Of a DNA stretch of 64,000 nucleotides, positions 24,256 through 35,410 are shown piece after piece. The DNA is from Corythucha ciliata (taxonomy: Eukaryota > Arthropoda > Insecta > Hemiptera > Tingidae). Under the pieces are notes generated by a model that was not told the origin of the DNA, ran no database searches, and worked only from the letters and a program-made list of their open reading frames with translations. Made by a program: the position numbers and the translations under genes. The DNA is taken from assembly GCA_038030265.1 (NCBI GenBank), contig CM075938.1:54181189-54245188 (forward strand). The letters are read 5' to 3'. Each line of letters starts with the position of its first letter. The first letter of the stretch is position 1.

Positions 24256-25967
24256 TTAGTTGGGTTGGCCTCGGTGTGCCAATTTCCTCTTCAATACATA
24301 CCGTGGCTTCCCCAAAACAGTGTTTAGACGAAGCAAAGCAGTAATCCTCAGCAGAGAGGGCACAACACAAGGTGACCCTCTGGGCATGCTGATGTACGCA
24401 GTAGGCACCCTGCCTCTAATCAGACAACTGAAGGGCTCACAGTGGCGCCAAAGCTGGTATGCCGACGACTCAGCATGTGCAGGGAGCCTCCCAAACTTAA
24501 AAGAGTGGCTCAACCTGCTCAAACAGGAGGGACCAAAGTGGGGCTACCACCCAGAACCGCAGAAGAGCTACCTCATAGTAAAACCAGGAAAGGAAGAAGA
24601 GGCGAGACAGTTGTTCCCAGAGCTCAGGGTAGTCGGGTCTCACAGGTATTTGGGAGGCATCATCGGCTCAACAGGCGCAGAGGGTTATGTGAGGGATAAA
24701 GTCACAAAATGGATAGACCACATAGACTCATTTACAGAGTGTGCCCAAAAAAGTCCCCAAGCAACATACACAGCTTTCACCAAGTCTCTTCAAATGGAAT
24801 GGGCGTATCTACAACGTGTAGTGCAAGGGTGTGTGGAAGAGTATGAGCCACTCAGGGACGCAATAAGACAACGCCTGACTCCGGCAATCCTGGGGTGGAC
24901 CCCTTCCACAACTGAACACGAACTCCTCGCCCTCCCTGTGAAACATGGGGGCCTAGCCATACAAACCGCAGATGTCAGGTAGGGTACCTCACAGAGGGCA
25001 ACGTCAGTGCTGGCCGAATCCGTTTCAACAGGGGCTGAGTTTGATGGAAACAGACACGCCATGAGAGTCACCCAGGAGCAAATGACTGAGAAAGCAGCCC
25101 GTAAGCAGCGTGACTCCGAGAAAAGCCAGCAGGTGGTGGAGAGGCTGGCTCCAGAGGCAAGACGGACGCTGCAGCGGATTATAGACGAAAAGCCTCTCAA
25201 TGGCTGTCAATAATATCAACTGTGGCAGATGGTCTGGATCTCACTTCAACCCAGTTCCAGGATGCACTTTCTTTAAGGTACTCGAAACCAATGCTCAGTC
25301 TTCAGGGAAGCTGCGATGGGTGCGGGCAAGAAATGAATGCGAACCATGCACTCAACTGCAAACATGGAGGGCTGGTTAAGCAGGGCCACGATCAGATCCG
25401 GGATGTGGTGGTAGGGCTGACCAGGCAAGCATTCAGGGGAGTGATGGTCGAGCCAGTCATGCGCGAAGGCACGCTGGGACAGCCAGGCCTAATGGCCGAT
25501 ATTAAGGCTCACGGAGTATGGGACAGGGAGAGGGCGTCGTTTTACGATATCCGCGTGATAAACGCTGACGCCTCTTCCTAATCCACCCGCGAATGGTCAG
25601 CAGTCGCCGAAGAAGCAGCACAAGCCAAACACAGGAAGTACGATGCAGCAGCAGCAGAAGACCTGCACGGCTCGTTCTGTCCCCTCATCACCTCATGCGA
25701 AGGCGTCCTTCACAGGGAGTTCCGAGCTTTCGTTCAACGCCTAGTGGAATCACTGGCAGAGAAATGGAACAAACATCGCTCGGTCGTGTCGGGGTATATA
25801 AAGACAAAACTGCAAATAGCAACCATAAGGGCAGTTTCACTTCGGCTGCGGGGTTCCAGGAGAACACAGAGGTCAGCGAGGAGGGACGACCCTCATATCG
25901 AACGGGAGGACGCAGCCCTGGGGCTAGAGGACGGTGCACCCCTACCCCTTCCAAGAGATGGTTGAGC
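24256..25967 (+). pseudogene. LINE 3' half: reverse transcriptase plus C-terminal RLE-like domain (broken)
   Basis: The 5'-truncated polymerase begins inside the RT: SREGTTQGDPLGMLMYAVGT, then the catalytic SWYADDSACAG, then GSHRYLGGIIG. An in-frame TAG follows at 24980-24982. Reading continues in frame to about 25205, where a frameshift leads to a domain with CDGCGQEMNANHALNC (C-x2-C-x7-H-x3-C), a GG pair, EP, and LMAD...YDIRVINAD. A CCHC cluster before an acidic D-x(n)-D pair is the layout of the restriction-like endonuclease at the C-terminus of R2/NeSL/R4-type LINEs, so that class is my inference. A TAA at 25579-25581 is again in frame, and the frame ends near 25965. No endonuclease of the APE type is visible. 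Confidence 0.7.
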
Positions 25968-25971
25968 AACA

Positions 25972-26685
25972 CCAGGAATCACCAATTGATTTGTTATTTG
26001 TCGAATAATTGAAATTTTGCCTTGGAATGGAACGGACCTCTCAAGTCTCATCGTGCATAAATCGCCGAAATTGGATTTTGAAGGAGCCTAATCCAATAAA
26101 TGTTGTTTTAAATATATATACATATATAAAATTAGGAACTACTTCCATCGACAATGCATATTGATCAATATGTAGTTACGGAGCTTCTTGGGCGACAGTT
26201 ATCGTTTTGCCTTTTCTTTGTTGGAACGTTTAGCCTAAATCTGAAGGCCGTGTATCATTTTGACCACTAAAATGATTCCACGTGGTTACAGATGATGAAG
26301 ACATGGAAACATCAACATCATTTGTCAATTTGGAAAAGTTATCGTATATTTGACGACGCTTTGGACTAGGATATAAAGGACATTTTATCTGCTTCGAAAT
26401 GTTACTTCGCAGTCACAGCCGAGAAATGGCTCCTTAAGCGAAAAAAGTGCCTAAACCCGAAAAAAATCCAAAAATTTCGCCGTCTTTCCCGAATTCAAGG
26501 ATGATCCCGAGGTTTTTCGAGGTCAACAATTTAAACACATCATACCTACACCACCCCCAACAACATGAAACAAAAAAATCATCTACCCTAATTATTGCAA
26601 CCTTCGACACCTTATTTTACTGGGCTAGTAATTTTAAACACGAATTTCTGTTGTTTTTTTTCACTTTATCCGCATTTTAAAGCTT
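25972..26685. other. No gene; possible LINE 3' tail
   Basis: An AT dinucleotide-rich tract at 26108-26130 may mark the 3' end of the preceding LINE. Nothing else is recognisable. Confidence 0.35.
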
Positions 26686-26689
26686 TTTC

Positions 26690-26905
26690 TCAATCTCAAG
26701 CTATGTATTTTTCTTAATTTTATCGGTGATTTAGCACTTTTTCTCACTTCTGTCCGTGAATCAAAGATTTTTCTGAAAAGTTTCAGACGTGAATTAGCCA
26801 TTTATCTCAATGTCAGCTCCAAATTAGCGTTATTTTCAATTTTGGTGTGGATTTTAGGCGAGCACGAATATTAGCACTTTCCAATCTTTTATTCGCTTAT
26901 TCTTG
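26690..26905. repeat. A-type ~30-bp repeats, minus orientation
   Basis: Units such as GTGAATTAGC, TTTTTCTCAATTTT and TTTAGC recur with the same ~30-bp spacing as the block at 13.9-15.6 kb, but reverse complemented. Confidence 0.6.
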
Positions 26906-28745
26906 GCCCCCAATAACAACAGCCACATTTGGAGGCGCGAATTGTAGCGTTTTCCATGTTGCGCCAAAATCCAACATTAAAAAGGATATTTTACCACTTG
27001 CAGGCCCCGGGCCACATTGTGAAAGGCTCCGCGGGGCCACTTTTTGTGAATTTAAAACTCGACTCATCCACTGGCAGATATAATAAGAAGAGGGCAGTCC
27101 CGTTTGTCGTTCATTATAATTATAGGGAACTGTTAGATTGTAATATTAAGGAATGACAGAAATTGGTTGCTGTGCCAGCCGCATTTTTGACATTCCATTA
27201 CCTATTTCATGCTCGAGGTCAACATTTATGTTGCATGCTACGGTTGTTTCGACCGTATTCGTTTACACTATGCTATTGTTTGCTCTGAACGTAATTATTA
27301 TTCGAATATGTTTCCAAGTAATTTTTAAATTCAGAAATCAAGGTTTGAAAAAGACACAATTTCTTGCATTAACTTAGTTTCATAATTTCTACAGTGACGT
27401 GGGAATAATTTATTGGAATGCATACACTACTTACTATCCGTTAAATATTAAAATAGTTCAGTCGTTGGACGGCTTTACATATTTTAACGATTCATTAATT
27501 GCAATACATTCTTCTGAGAAACTTGATGAGAGCCTGGGCAGCTTGAGTTTTATTTTTTAAACATGGTTTGTCCCAAAGCGGTTCCAACATTTTCATCTGT
27601 TTTGACTCATCAGTGTAAATTTCTAACGTTTTTGAAATGAGAGGAGCTATAACTTATCAGGAAAAGTAAAACTGTTAATGGTTGAGCTATCATATTTGCG
27701 AAGTGGGGGGAATTAACAGAATATTTGGAGACTTCGACCAGAACGGAATTTTTATCCAAGAGAAAAGAGAGAGAATAATTTATTTAAATAAAACAATCAG
27801 CGTGTCATGCTACGCTATAGTGCCTTAGGGGCACTTCTCAAAGTAATCACCAACCTAACATTATCATAGTTCACACGAAACTACAATTTTCCGAGGCTTT
27901 ATAATTTTAAATGTCCCCTACAACAGCCTGCGAAAATACGTAGAAAAAACGATTGCTAAATAGAAATGGTAAACACGCTATAAGTTATGGTTGTTCGAAT
28001 AAATATTAACAGGTTGGAATGGCACGCCTATGACATATTTGTCAACTGTTGGTAAAAGAAAAAAAATGAAGTGGTATAAAAAAAAACAATAATAAATAAG
28101 AATGAAAACGACAGAAACAAAACTAAAAGAATAATATTAGTAAGAATCATACTAATTAGATGAATAAATAATTGTATTAATGAAGAACCACGAGTGTAAA
28201 CAATTATGAAATCGTACTGGTACGAAAGTATATCATTCTCAAGAAAAAGTAGCACTGAAAACTACCCTTTCGGATTATTGTTCTACGACCTTCCCCCTCC
28301 CCTCTTGCTGAATATTCTCGCATTTACTTCGCTGCCATCTCCATCCTCATTATGTCCCACCAACTTCTACAACTGGAGTCTGAATCGTCGGTCTAAATGT
28401 TGCGCCCACCCCCACCCCCTCGTCAGTATGCTTCACCGCCTTCAGCAGCAGCAGCAGCAATTTTAAACTTGAAGGCTCAAATTTGAAAACTGCCAGTTCT
28501 GCGAGAATGAAGCGAGATGAAGTAGGGGAAGTTCTACCGGCCGTACAATGTTGTATTGCTGGTCTTTAGTATCATGCCGCTCTTTCAGGCGCTACGGTAT
28601 TTCACTTTTCCCGATGGATTGTTAAAAGAAATGAATAAATCAATCTTTTCCCATTTCTGTATTTTTCACGAAAGAACTTTTGAGTATAAACGATTAATTA
28701 AAATAGATAAACATGTGTGAGCTTTTGTAAACAATTGCAATATCC
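26906..28745. other. No gene recognised
   Basis: Reading frames are short and have no recognisable domains. A CAG run of about five units lies near 28443-28458. The gypsy fragment that follows may extend its 3' noncoding part into 28.5-28.75 kb, but I could not place an LTR. Confidence 0.4.
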
Positions 28746-28750
28746 TTAGA

Positions 28751-29470
28751 TTACTCTCCCCTTTCTTCTTCCCTCTTCCTTAGCTGGTCAGCATGTTTCT
28801 TTTCCTTCTTGCCTTGAACCAAAACTTCGTAGGACACATCGCCAGTCCTTCGATGAATAGTTCCCGGAGCGTAACCTTTTGTTAACTTGTTCGAAACCCA
28901 TACTTCTTCTCCCTCGTCAAAAGATCGAAAACGAGTGAGAGCGTCCCGATAATATTTTTGTTTAGTCAGAGACACGCTCGGTTTCAAAAGATCGAAAGTT
29001 GTCCTCAACTTCCGACCGAACAGAATTTCAGCGGGTGCCCGATTTGTCGTTGAATGAGGAGTGTTCCGATATGAAAATAAGAAATCCCTAACTCGCTCTC
29101 TGAGTTTTACACTGGAACTCCTCGATGCTCGAACGCGAGACTTAAAAGTGCGAACTGCACGTTCGGCTAAACCATTAGATCTTGGATGGTAGGGAGTAAC
29201 CCTGATGTGAGCTATACCCCGAGATTTACAAAACTCTTCAAACTCGTAAGATCGGAACTGAGGACCGTTATCCGTTACAATAGAACATGGGAGGCCATGT
29301 TGGGAGAAAATTTCTTTTAATGCCTCAACAGTTAGTGAAGATGTTGTAAGCTTCATTTGAACGATTTCCATCCATTTTGAAGTAGCATCTACCACGATCA
29401 ACCAATGTGAACCCTCAAATGGACCGGCGTAGTCGATGTGTAGCCTGCTCCAGGGCTGAGAGGGTACATT
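28751..29470 (-). pseudogene. Gypsy 1 integrase core and C-terminal part
   Basis: The integrase inserts the retrotransposon cDNA. Visible DDE core motifs are IVVDATSKWME, IVTDNGPQFRSYEFEEFC and YHPRSNGLAERAVRTFK, with the GPQF, PYHP and GLAER signatures normal for gypsy. The C-terminal part (EEVWVSN, HRRTGDVSYEV) is the usual GPY/F-like region. The frame is open to its stop at 28751. The upstream end abuts the LINE insertion at 29470. Confidence 0.85.
29350..29470. repeat. Left copy of 121-bp target-site duplication
   Basis: Identical base for base to 32701-32821 when I compared them. It is part of the gypsy 1 integrase coding sequence and directly abuts the LINE 5' end. Confidence 0.9.
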
Positions 29471-32400
29471 GGAAGGACTGGTAAGATTAGGACTAACGAT
29501 TGAGAATGTCGGGAGTGAGCCAACTTTTGTGGTGCGTAATAGGACGGAGGTCCTGGATGTTACGCTAAGCTTAGGGCCGACGAATAGATGGATTACTAAT
29601 TGGCGGGTCTGTGACAGATTAATAACCTCTGATCACAGGCCTATTATGTTTAGTTTAGGAGCCAAAGGAGTTAAGAAACCCCCTGGGAGGAATCCGAGAA
29701 GAACGGACTGGGAGAAATTCGAGAGGATGGTAGGAGAAGCAACGGGAGAAGTATCCAGAAACACTTTAGATGAAGAGGAGAAGGAGATAAGAGAAATTAT
29801 AACTTTGGCTTTTCAGGCGGCGTGTCCCGAAAGAAGGGCCAAAGAAAGGGGAGCGGTGTGGTGGAACGCCCACCTTAAAGAAAAGAAGCGGAGGATGAAC
29901 TCGTCGTTGAGCGCGGCTAAGAGAACGGATGGAGAGGAGGAATGGGAGGCGTATCACCGGGCGCGGAAAGAGTATAAAAGTGCGATTCGGAGAGAGAAGA
30001 GGAAGTCGTGGAGGAGCTTTTGCGAAGAGGTGGCGAGCACGCGGGAGGCGGCGAGACTTAACCGCATAGTAAAGGAGGATAGCCGGCAACTTCTAGGCAC
30101 AATTATTGAGCCGTCAGGTGAAGTAGTGGTAGAAAGTAGGGAAATTTTGGAGTCGTTATTAAGCGCGCATTTTCCAGGTTGTGAGGAGGAGGAGGTTGTG
30201 CCCAGCCAGCATAGAGCGGAACATGAAGGAGCGATGAAGGAGAGCGACGCTATTATTAATAGAGAGCGCTTCAGATGGGCCCTAAAGTCGATGGGCCAAT
30301 ATAAAGCACCGGGAATCGACGGGGTATACCCATGCATGCTGCAGAGGACTGGAGGACGAACGCAGGAAAGGATAAGGAGACTCTTCGTCACATCTCTGGC
30401 GGCGGGGCAAGTACCAACGCCATGGAAAAGAGTGAGAGTAACGTTCATACCTAAAGGTGGAGGGAAGCATGATAGGGCCGGAAACTTTAGGCCCATAAGT
30501 TTAAGTTCGGTAATGATGAGGTTGATGGAGAAGACGCTAGACGGGTATATTCGGGAGGGCATAGGTAAAAGTAGACCATATCACCCGAGGCAGCATGCTT
30601 ACATAGCGGGGAAATCGACAGAGTCGGCGTTGCAAGAGCTGGTAGGGAAGCTGGAGGACACCATAGCCCAAAAAGAATACGCATTGGTTTTGTTCCTGGA
30701 CATAGAGGGAGCATTCAACCAGGTCACTTTTCAGTGTATAGTGGAGGCTCTGAAAACCTTTCGGGTGAACCCAATGGTAGTTAGATGGATCAGTCATGCT
30801 TTGAGGCATAGGTGGATTAGGGCGGAGTTAGGGGGAGAAACGGTAGAAAGGAGGGCAAAGAGAGGAACCCCGCAGGGGTCTAGCCTCTCGCCCCTCTTAT
30901 GGATAATAGTGGTAGACGAACTAATTAGATTAATGGAGGAAAATGGCTTCTATATGCAGTTTTTTGCGGATGATGGAGCCATCGTGGTGAGAGGAAAGGT
31001 ATTGTCGACACTTTTTGAACTCATGAGGCAGGCGATTGGTATAGTGGAGGAATGGTGCGAGCCAAGAGGGTTAACCATTAACCCGAGCAAAGTGAAGCTG
31101 TGTCTGTTCACCCACAAGAGGAACAGGCAGGGGCTTCAGACTCTACAGATTAGGGGTAAGGAGGTGGAGTTAACAACGGAAGTTAAGTATTTAGGGGTGT
31201 GGCTAGATCATCGACTGAGCTGGGAGAAGCACATAAGGGAAACTTATCAAAAGGCGATGGGCACCTTTTGTCAGGTTAGAAGGGTGGTGGGGAAAACATG
31301 GGGCCTGAACCCCAAAATGACCCTATGGTTGTACACGGGGATTATCCGACCAAGGATCCTTTACGGGGCCATGGTTTGGTGGAGGGCGGCGAATAAAAGG
31401 GAAACGCAGCTAAACTGGACAGAGTGCAAAGGCTGGCCTGTCTGGCGACCCTAGGGGCGTTCAGAACGACACCAACAAGACCGATGGAGGTAATGCTAGG
31501 ACTAAAACCCTTAAGCCTTGAACTGCAGGCACGGGCTATGGAAACGGTATACAGATTGGACTGTATGTCAGGGGAGGTAGGAAAGGGGGGGATACGAGAA
31601 CACATGCGCAGAGTGGCACCGTCCACGGGCATGAGATCGGATCAAATGGTTAAACAAGGGGACTTTGGAAAGACGATCGGGGTCAAACTATCCCGGGAGA
31701 CCGGGCAAGGGGGGGATACAGATGAGATTAAGTGTTTTACGGACGGTTCAAAAATTGGAACCGGGAAAGGGAAGGCGGGGTCAGGCATATACATCCCCGG
31801 AATGGGGGTGGAAGAGAGCCTGACGCTGGGGAAATATGCGACGGTGTTCCAGGCGGAGGTTGCGGCCATAGAGGCTTGTGCAATCGAACTGAGACGGAAA
31901 GGTGTGACAGATAAGCGAATAACGATATACTCGGACAGCCGAGCCGCCCTCGGGGCCATTTCCAGGCCGGTGGTCAAGTCGGGGGCGGTGGGGGGCTGTA
32001 GAGCCAGTATATCGGCACTGCTGACGGAGGGTAACACGGTTACATTGGGGTGGGTACCAGGCCATGCTGGCATCCCGGGGAATGAGAGAGCAGACAAGCT
32101 GGCTAAGACGGGGGCCATGACAGAGTATGTCGGCCCAGAACCGGTGGTGGGGATAGCAAGGGAAGTAGGACTCAGTGAAATTCGGGGTTGGGCGAAAGCT
32201 GAAGCCCAGGCACGATGGGAAGCAGAGGATCACTGCAGACAAGCGAAAGAGGGCATTAAAAGGTATGATGCCAACACGACAAAGTGGCTGGTAGGGTTAG
32301 GGCGAAAGCAAACTAGAAAGATAGTGGGAATATTTACCGGGCACTTTGCAGTTCAGAGACACTTGCACATGATGGGGCTAATAGGGGATCCCACATGTGA

Positions 32401-32581
32401 GAGGTGTGGAGTGGAGGAGGAGACAACGGGTCATTTAGTGAGAGAGTGTGAGGGGTTTGCGGCAGCGAGGTTTGCAATATTTGGGAGGGACAGGTTGACC
32501 GACCTAGAATTTTCCAGGACTCAAGGGGTCCGAGTACTGGATTTTCTGGGGAGAGTGAGGAGGTTTGAGGAGCCGTGCTAG
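29471..32581 (+). pseudogene. LINE polyprotein: endonuclease end, reverse transcriptase, RNase H (one frameshift)
   Basis: The first frame has the endonuclease end (GLTIENVGSEPTFVVRN, ITSDHRPIMF with the catalytic SDH), a basic linker with WWNAHLKEKKRRMNSS, and the RT: KAPGIDGVYP, FRPISLSSVMMRLMEK, QHAYIAGKSTESALQ, VLFLDIEGAFNQV, KRGTPQGSSLSPLLWIIVVD, the catalytic FFADDGAIVV, and VKYLGVWLDHRLSWEKHI. A single-base frameshift near 31415 moves reading to the downstream frame (RVQRLACLATLGAF). RNase H follows with CFTDGSKIG, FQAEVAAIEA, YSDSRAALGA and GNERADKLAK, then a CERCG...HLVREC cluster. The stop is at 32579-32581. Apart from the frameshift the coding region is intact, so the insertion is recent. 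Confidence 0.9.
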
Positions 32582-32700
32582 CCCCTCCGAGTCCGGGACC
32601 CGTTGGGTATGGCGTAGGGGCCCAATTGGTGGCCTTGGCGTCGCCGGGCTCGGCTTGGCCGGGACGGCACCCCCAAAAAAAAAAAAAAAAAAAAAAAAAA
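29471..32700 (+). mobile_element. R1/LOA-like LINE with RNase H, 5'-truncated, 121-bp target duplication
   Basis: The LINE is inserted into the gypsy integrase. It is bounded by the identical 121-bp segments 29350-29470 and 32701-32821. It ends in 26 A residues (32675-32700). The 5' end is truncated within the endonuclease. A homologous but diverged copy lies at 48984-51602, and the endonuclease of another relative is at 63484-63790. The RNase H and RT style point to the R1/LOA side of the LINE tree; the exact clade is inference. Confidence 0.9.
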
Positions 32701-32821
32701 GCTTCATTTGAACGATTTCCATCCATTTTGAAGTAGCATCTACCACGATCAACCAATGTGAACCCTCAAATGGACCGGCGTAGTCGATGTGTAGCCTGCT
32801 CCAGGGCTGAGAGGGTACATT
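32701..32821. repeat. Right copy of 121-bp target-site duplication
   Basis: Follows the LINE poly(A) tail directly and repeats 29350-29470. Two further A residues could belong to it, giving 121-123 bp. Confidence 0.9.
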
Positions 32822-33383
32822 CCACGTGTATATGGGCATTTCTTCGAGTTTAGGCCTTGACTCCTGACACGGTTTACATGTTTTGACATATGCTTCTACG
32901 TCTTTGTCGATACATGGCCACCACATATGAAAACGAGCGATGTCCCTCATTGCTCTGATGCCTGGATGTCCTTTATGGAGCATGCTGAGAACTTTTTTCC
33001 GCAGTTTTTCTGGAATAACCAGCCGCGTCCATTCCACATGAGAATTCCCTCCTCAAAGAAAGAATGTCTCGTCTCTCTTCTCAAAGAAAGAATGCAAATT
33101 GTTGTCAAGATTCTTCTTCTCCGGCCATCCAGTTTCAATGAAATGTTTAATGCGCTGTGTAACCTTATCTGTTAACAACGCTTTACGGAGTCTCGACGAT
33201 GTGACGGGCATATCATGTAGGTGAAGGCCTTACCCATCTTTTCGATCCGACTGGGTTCCACGTTTTCCAGGGGAAGTCTCGACAGTGAATCAGCAAGCAC
33301 GTTTTCCTTTCCCTTAATGTATTCGATTTCGTAGTCGTAACTCCGAAGAATCAAAGCCCACCTCGTTAAACGGTTCGCAGCCA
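32701..33383 (-). pseudogene. Gypsy 1 RNase H end and integrase zinc-binding part
   Basis: Reading on the minus strand: RWALILRSYDYEIEYIKGKE and VLADSLSRLP mark the RNase H end of a gypsy polyprotein. After a frameshift near 33180, GHPGIRAMRDIARFHMWWP and CKPCQESRP form the HHCC integrase zinc finger. HIDYAGPFEG is the first catalytic Asp region. The frame runs into the LINE poly(A) at 32700. The remainder of the integrase is at 28751-29470. Confidence 0.85.
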
Positions 33384-33823
33384 TTTTCCGTGAACACGCC
33401 AAAAGGAAGCTTAGAAGACGGGGAAGTTTTTGTGATACACCGAAAATCTGTTGAGAAAGCTGTTTGGGTACAGCGACTTTTCGTAAAACGGACAAATTTT
33501 AGAGGACACGTAAATTTATGGAAAAAAGGCCAGATTTCTGGGTGTTGACGATTATTTCAAGCAATAAAATGGCCTCTATCCTAAAGGAAATGTTCCGTAG
33601 TTTCTGAAAATGGCATCACTTTTTGGATTTCGTGCGATATAAGCCGAGAAATTGCGGATTTTTTGAAGCAAGCATTGGTTACTTTTTTAAACACAAAAAA
33701 AATCATAACTCCGGAACGGATCGACGTAGGACACTTCCGAAGTTACCATTTTACTCCACTTTTAACTTAGTTTTATCCAAAAATTTTTGTCACACTTATA
33801 CGGATCCACCCTGTATAAACAGT
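33384..33823. other. No gene; ends in a CACCCTGTATA transposon-like terminus
   Basis: No coding. The right part ends GGATCCACCCTGTATAAA, a common terminal motif in insect mobile repeats (the complement reads TATACAGGGTGG). A similar TACAGGGTG start is at about 61937. Confidence 0.4.
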
Positions 33824-33825
33824 AT

Positions 33826-33938
33826 TGTAATTCTAATCAGAGACAACTAAAGTCAAAGAAATCCAAACACGAACTGCTTTTATTTATTTTTAACATTAAG
33901 TCATATTGTTGTGTTTTATTGAAGTGGGTCCATTACAC
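33826..33938 (-). repeat. Gypsy 2 3' LTR (about 113 bp)
   Basis: Reads TGTAATGGACCC...GAATTACA on the minus strand, with TGTAAT/ATTACA inverted ends. Its first 29 bases recur at 37162-37190. The pol reading frame overlaps its start. AATAAAAC and AATAAAAG motifs are present. Confidence 0.65.
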
Positions 33939-35410
33939 TTCCCCTTTCTTCGGAAGACGGCACTGCTCCTGCAGTTGTACGGTAGCACGTTCCTCATGGA
34001 TGCAATCCTCTCGACTCCATCTTCTTCGTAGTGCACTGTTTTAGGGGCGTTGTCGAAATATGTGACTTTGGTTATTTTGTATGGCCCCTTTATGTTGGCG
34101 CCTTTCTTGTTTTTCGACGCCTGAACGAGAATTAACATGTCTCTCTTGAGTGTTGGTAAACGTACCACGTGCCGACAGTCAAAGTCCTTTTTCATTTTTT
34201 CTTTGTACTTCCTTAGAGTTTGCTCATCGTATGGTTCTTCACGAATCATATCGGGAGGGATATTATATCTGAGATCCGCAGGGAAAAGTGAAATAGTGCC
34301 GAAAGCCTTGTAATGCGGAGAACATCCGATACTTGTTGAAAATGAACGATTAATGTGGTTTATTGCAGCTTCCAGACATGCTTTCGACCCTCCTCTGAAA
34401 GACTGGTACAGGGATAGGAACTGTTTAACGTCCCTTATTTTTCTTTCGACCAAACCATTTCCTTCTGGATGGTACGGCGAGCTCTTAATCAATTTTATAC
34501 CTCTCTCAGATGCGAAATTCTCAAGTAATATCGACGTGAATTGAGAACCATTGTCACTGGTTATTTTCTTCACCTTGTCAATGAAGGGAAGCTTAGAAAG
34601 ATAATTCACTACAGCTCGCGCGCTTTCTCGCATTGCTTTAGCGGCAGTGAATTTGGAATACTCATCGACCACAACCAAGAATGATTTTGTAGAATTTTGC
34701 CCTAGTTTACTCGGCAGTTCAGCAAAATCTATATGAATGTGCTCAAAAGGAGATTTAGACGTTTGGGGTATGATCATCACATCAGGCTTTGGACGAAACT
34801 TGAATTTAGCAATTTGGCAGACTCGACAGCTTTTTACGTACTGAAGAATATCATTCTTCATTCTCGGCCAGTAGAATCTTTTCCTCAATTTCAAGTAAGT
34901 GCGGAGAAACCCGTCATGACCACCGGAATCAGGCTCGTCATGATAAGCGCGCAAAATTTCAGCGACGTTCTCTCTCTTCACTTCTACTCTCTCGCCGTGT
35001 TTTTGAGTAGCGTTGACTTGCGAAGGGTTCACGTCGAGACAAAGTCGTGAAATAGCATCTGCATCCTCTAAATCTTTCCCGCTACGATGATTAATAATAA
35101 GGTCAAATCCCATTAAAAATACTTGCCAACGGCCTAAACGGCCTTTGGGCTCCTTCAAATTCATTATGAAGGTCAAAGCCTGATGGTCCGTGTGAACGAT
35201 GAAACGACGGCCCTCCAAGTACGTCCTGAAATATTTAATTGCGCAGACCACTGCTAAACCTTCTTTGTCAGTTACTGAGTAATTGCACTCCGCCTTCGTA
35301 AATGTGTGGGAGTAATAGGCAATGACTCGAAGCTGCTGATTTTTGGGTTTTACTGGGTCCCGCTGGTACAGAATGGCGCCACAGCCGTAGTTGGAAGAAT
35401 CTGCGCATAC
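33896..35410 (-). pseudogene. Gypsy 2 RNase H and integrase
   Basis: The frame is open from the hAT junction at 35410 without an ATG, so it is 5'-truncated. It starts in the RNase H (ADSSNYGCGAILYQRDP, TKAECNYSVTDKEGLAVVCA, FIVHTDHQALTFIM, DADAISRL). The integrase follows: HDGFLRTYLKLRKRFYWP and CRVCQIAKF (HHCC finger), HIHIDFAELP, ITSDNGSQFTS and PYHPEGNGLVERKIRD (DDE core). The C-terminal region (DMLILVQAS, GPYKITKV) carries the GPY motif. There are no stops over roughly 500 codons, so this part is well preserved although its 5' end is gone. Confidence 0.85.

Larger units (their letters stand above)
28751..33383 (-). mobile_element. Gypsy (Ty3-type) LTR-retrotransposon fragment 1, split by a LINE
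   Basis: Two minus-strand pieces belong together: 32822-33383 (RNase H C-terminus and integrase N-terminus) and 28751-29470 (integrase core and C-terminus). They are separated by a LINE and joined by an exact 121-bp duplicated segment. Protease, RT and gag are absent, and I could not identify LTRs. Confidence 0.82.

Noticed and set aside
29469..29490. Start codon for the LINE polyprotein at 29469
   Set aside because: The reading frame crosses the gypsy/LINE junction by chance. The LINE is 5'-truncated, so no native start exists there.
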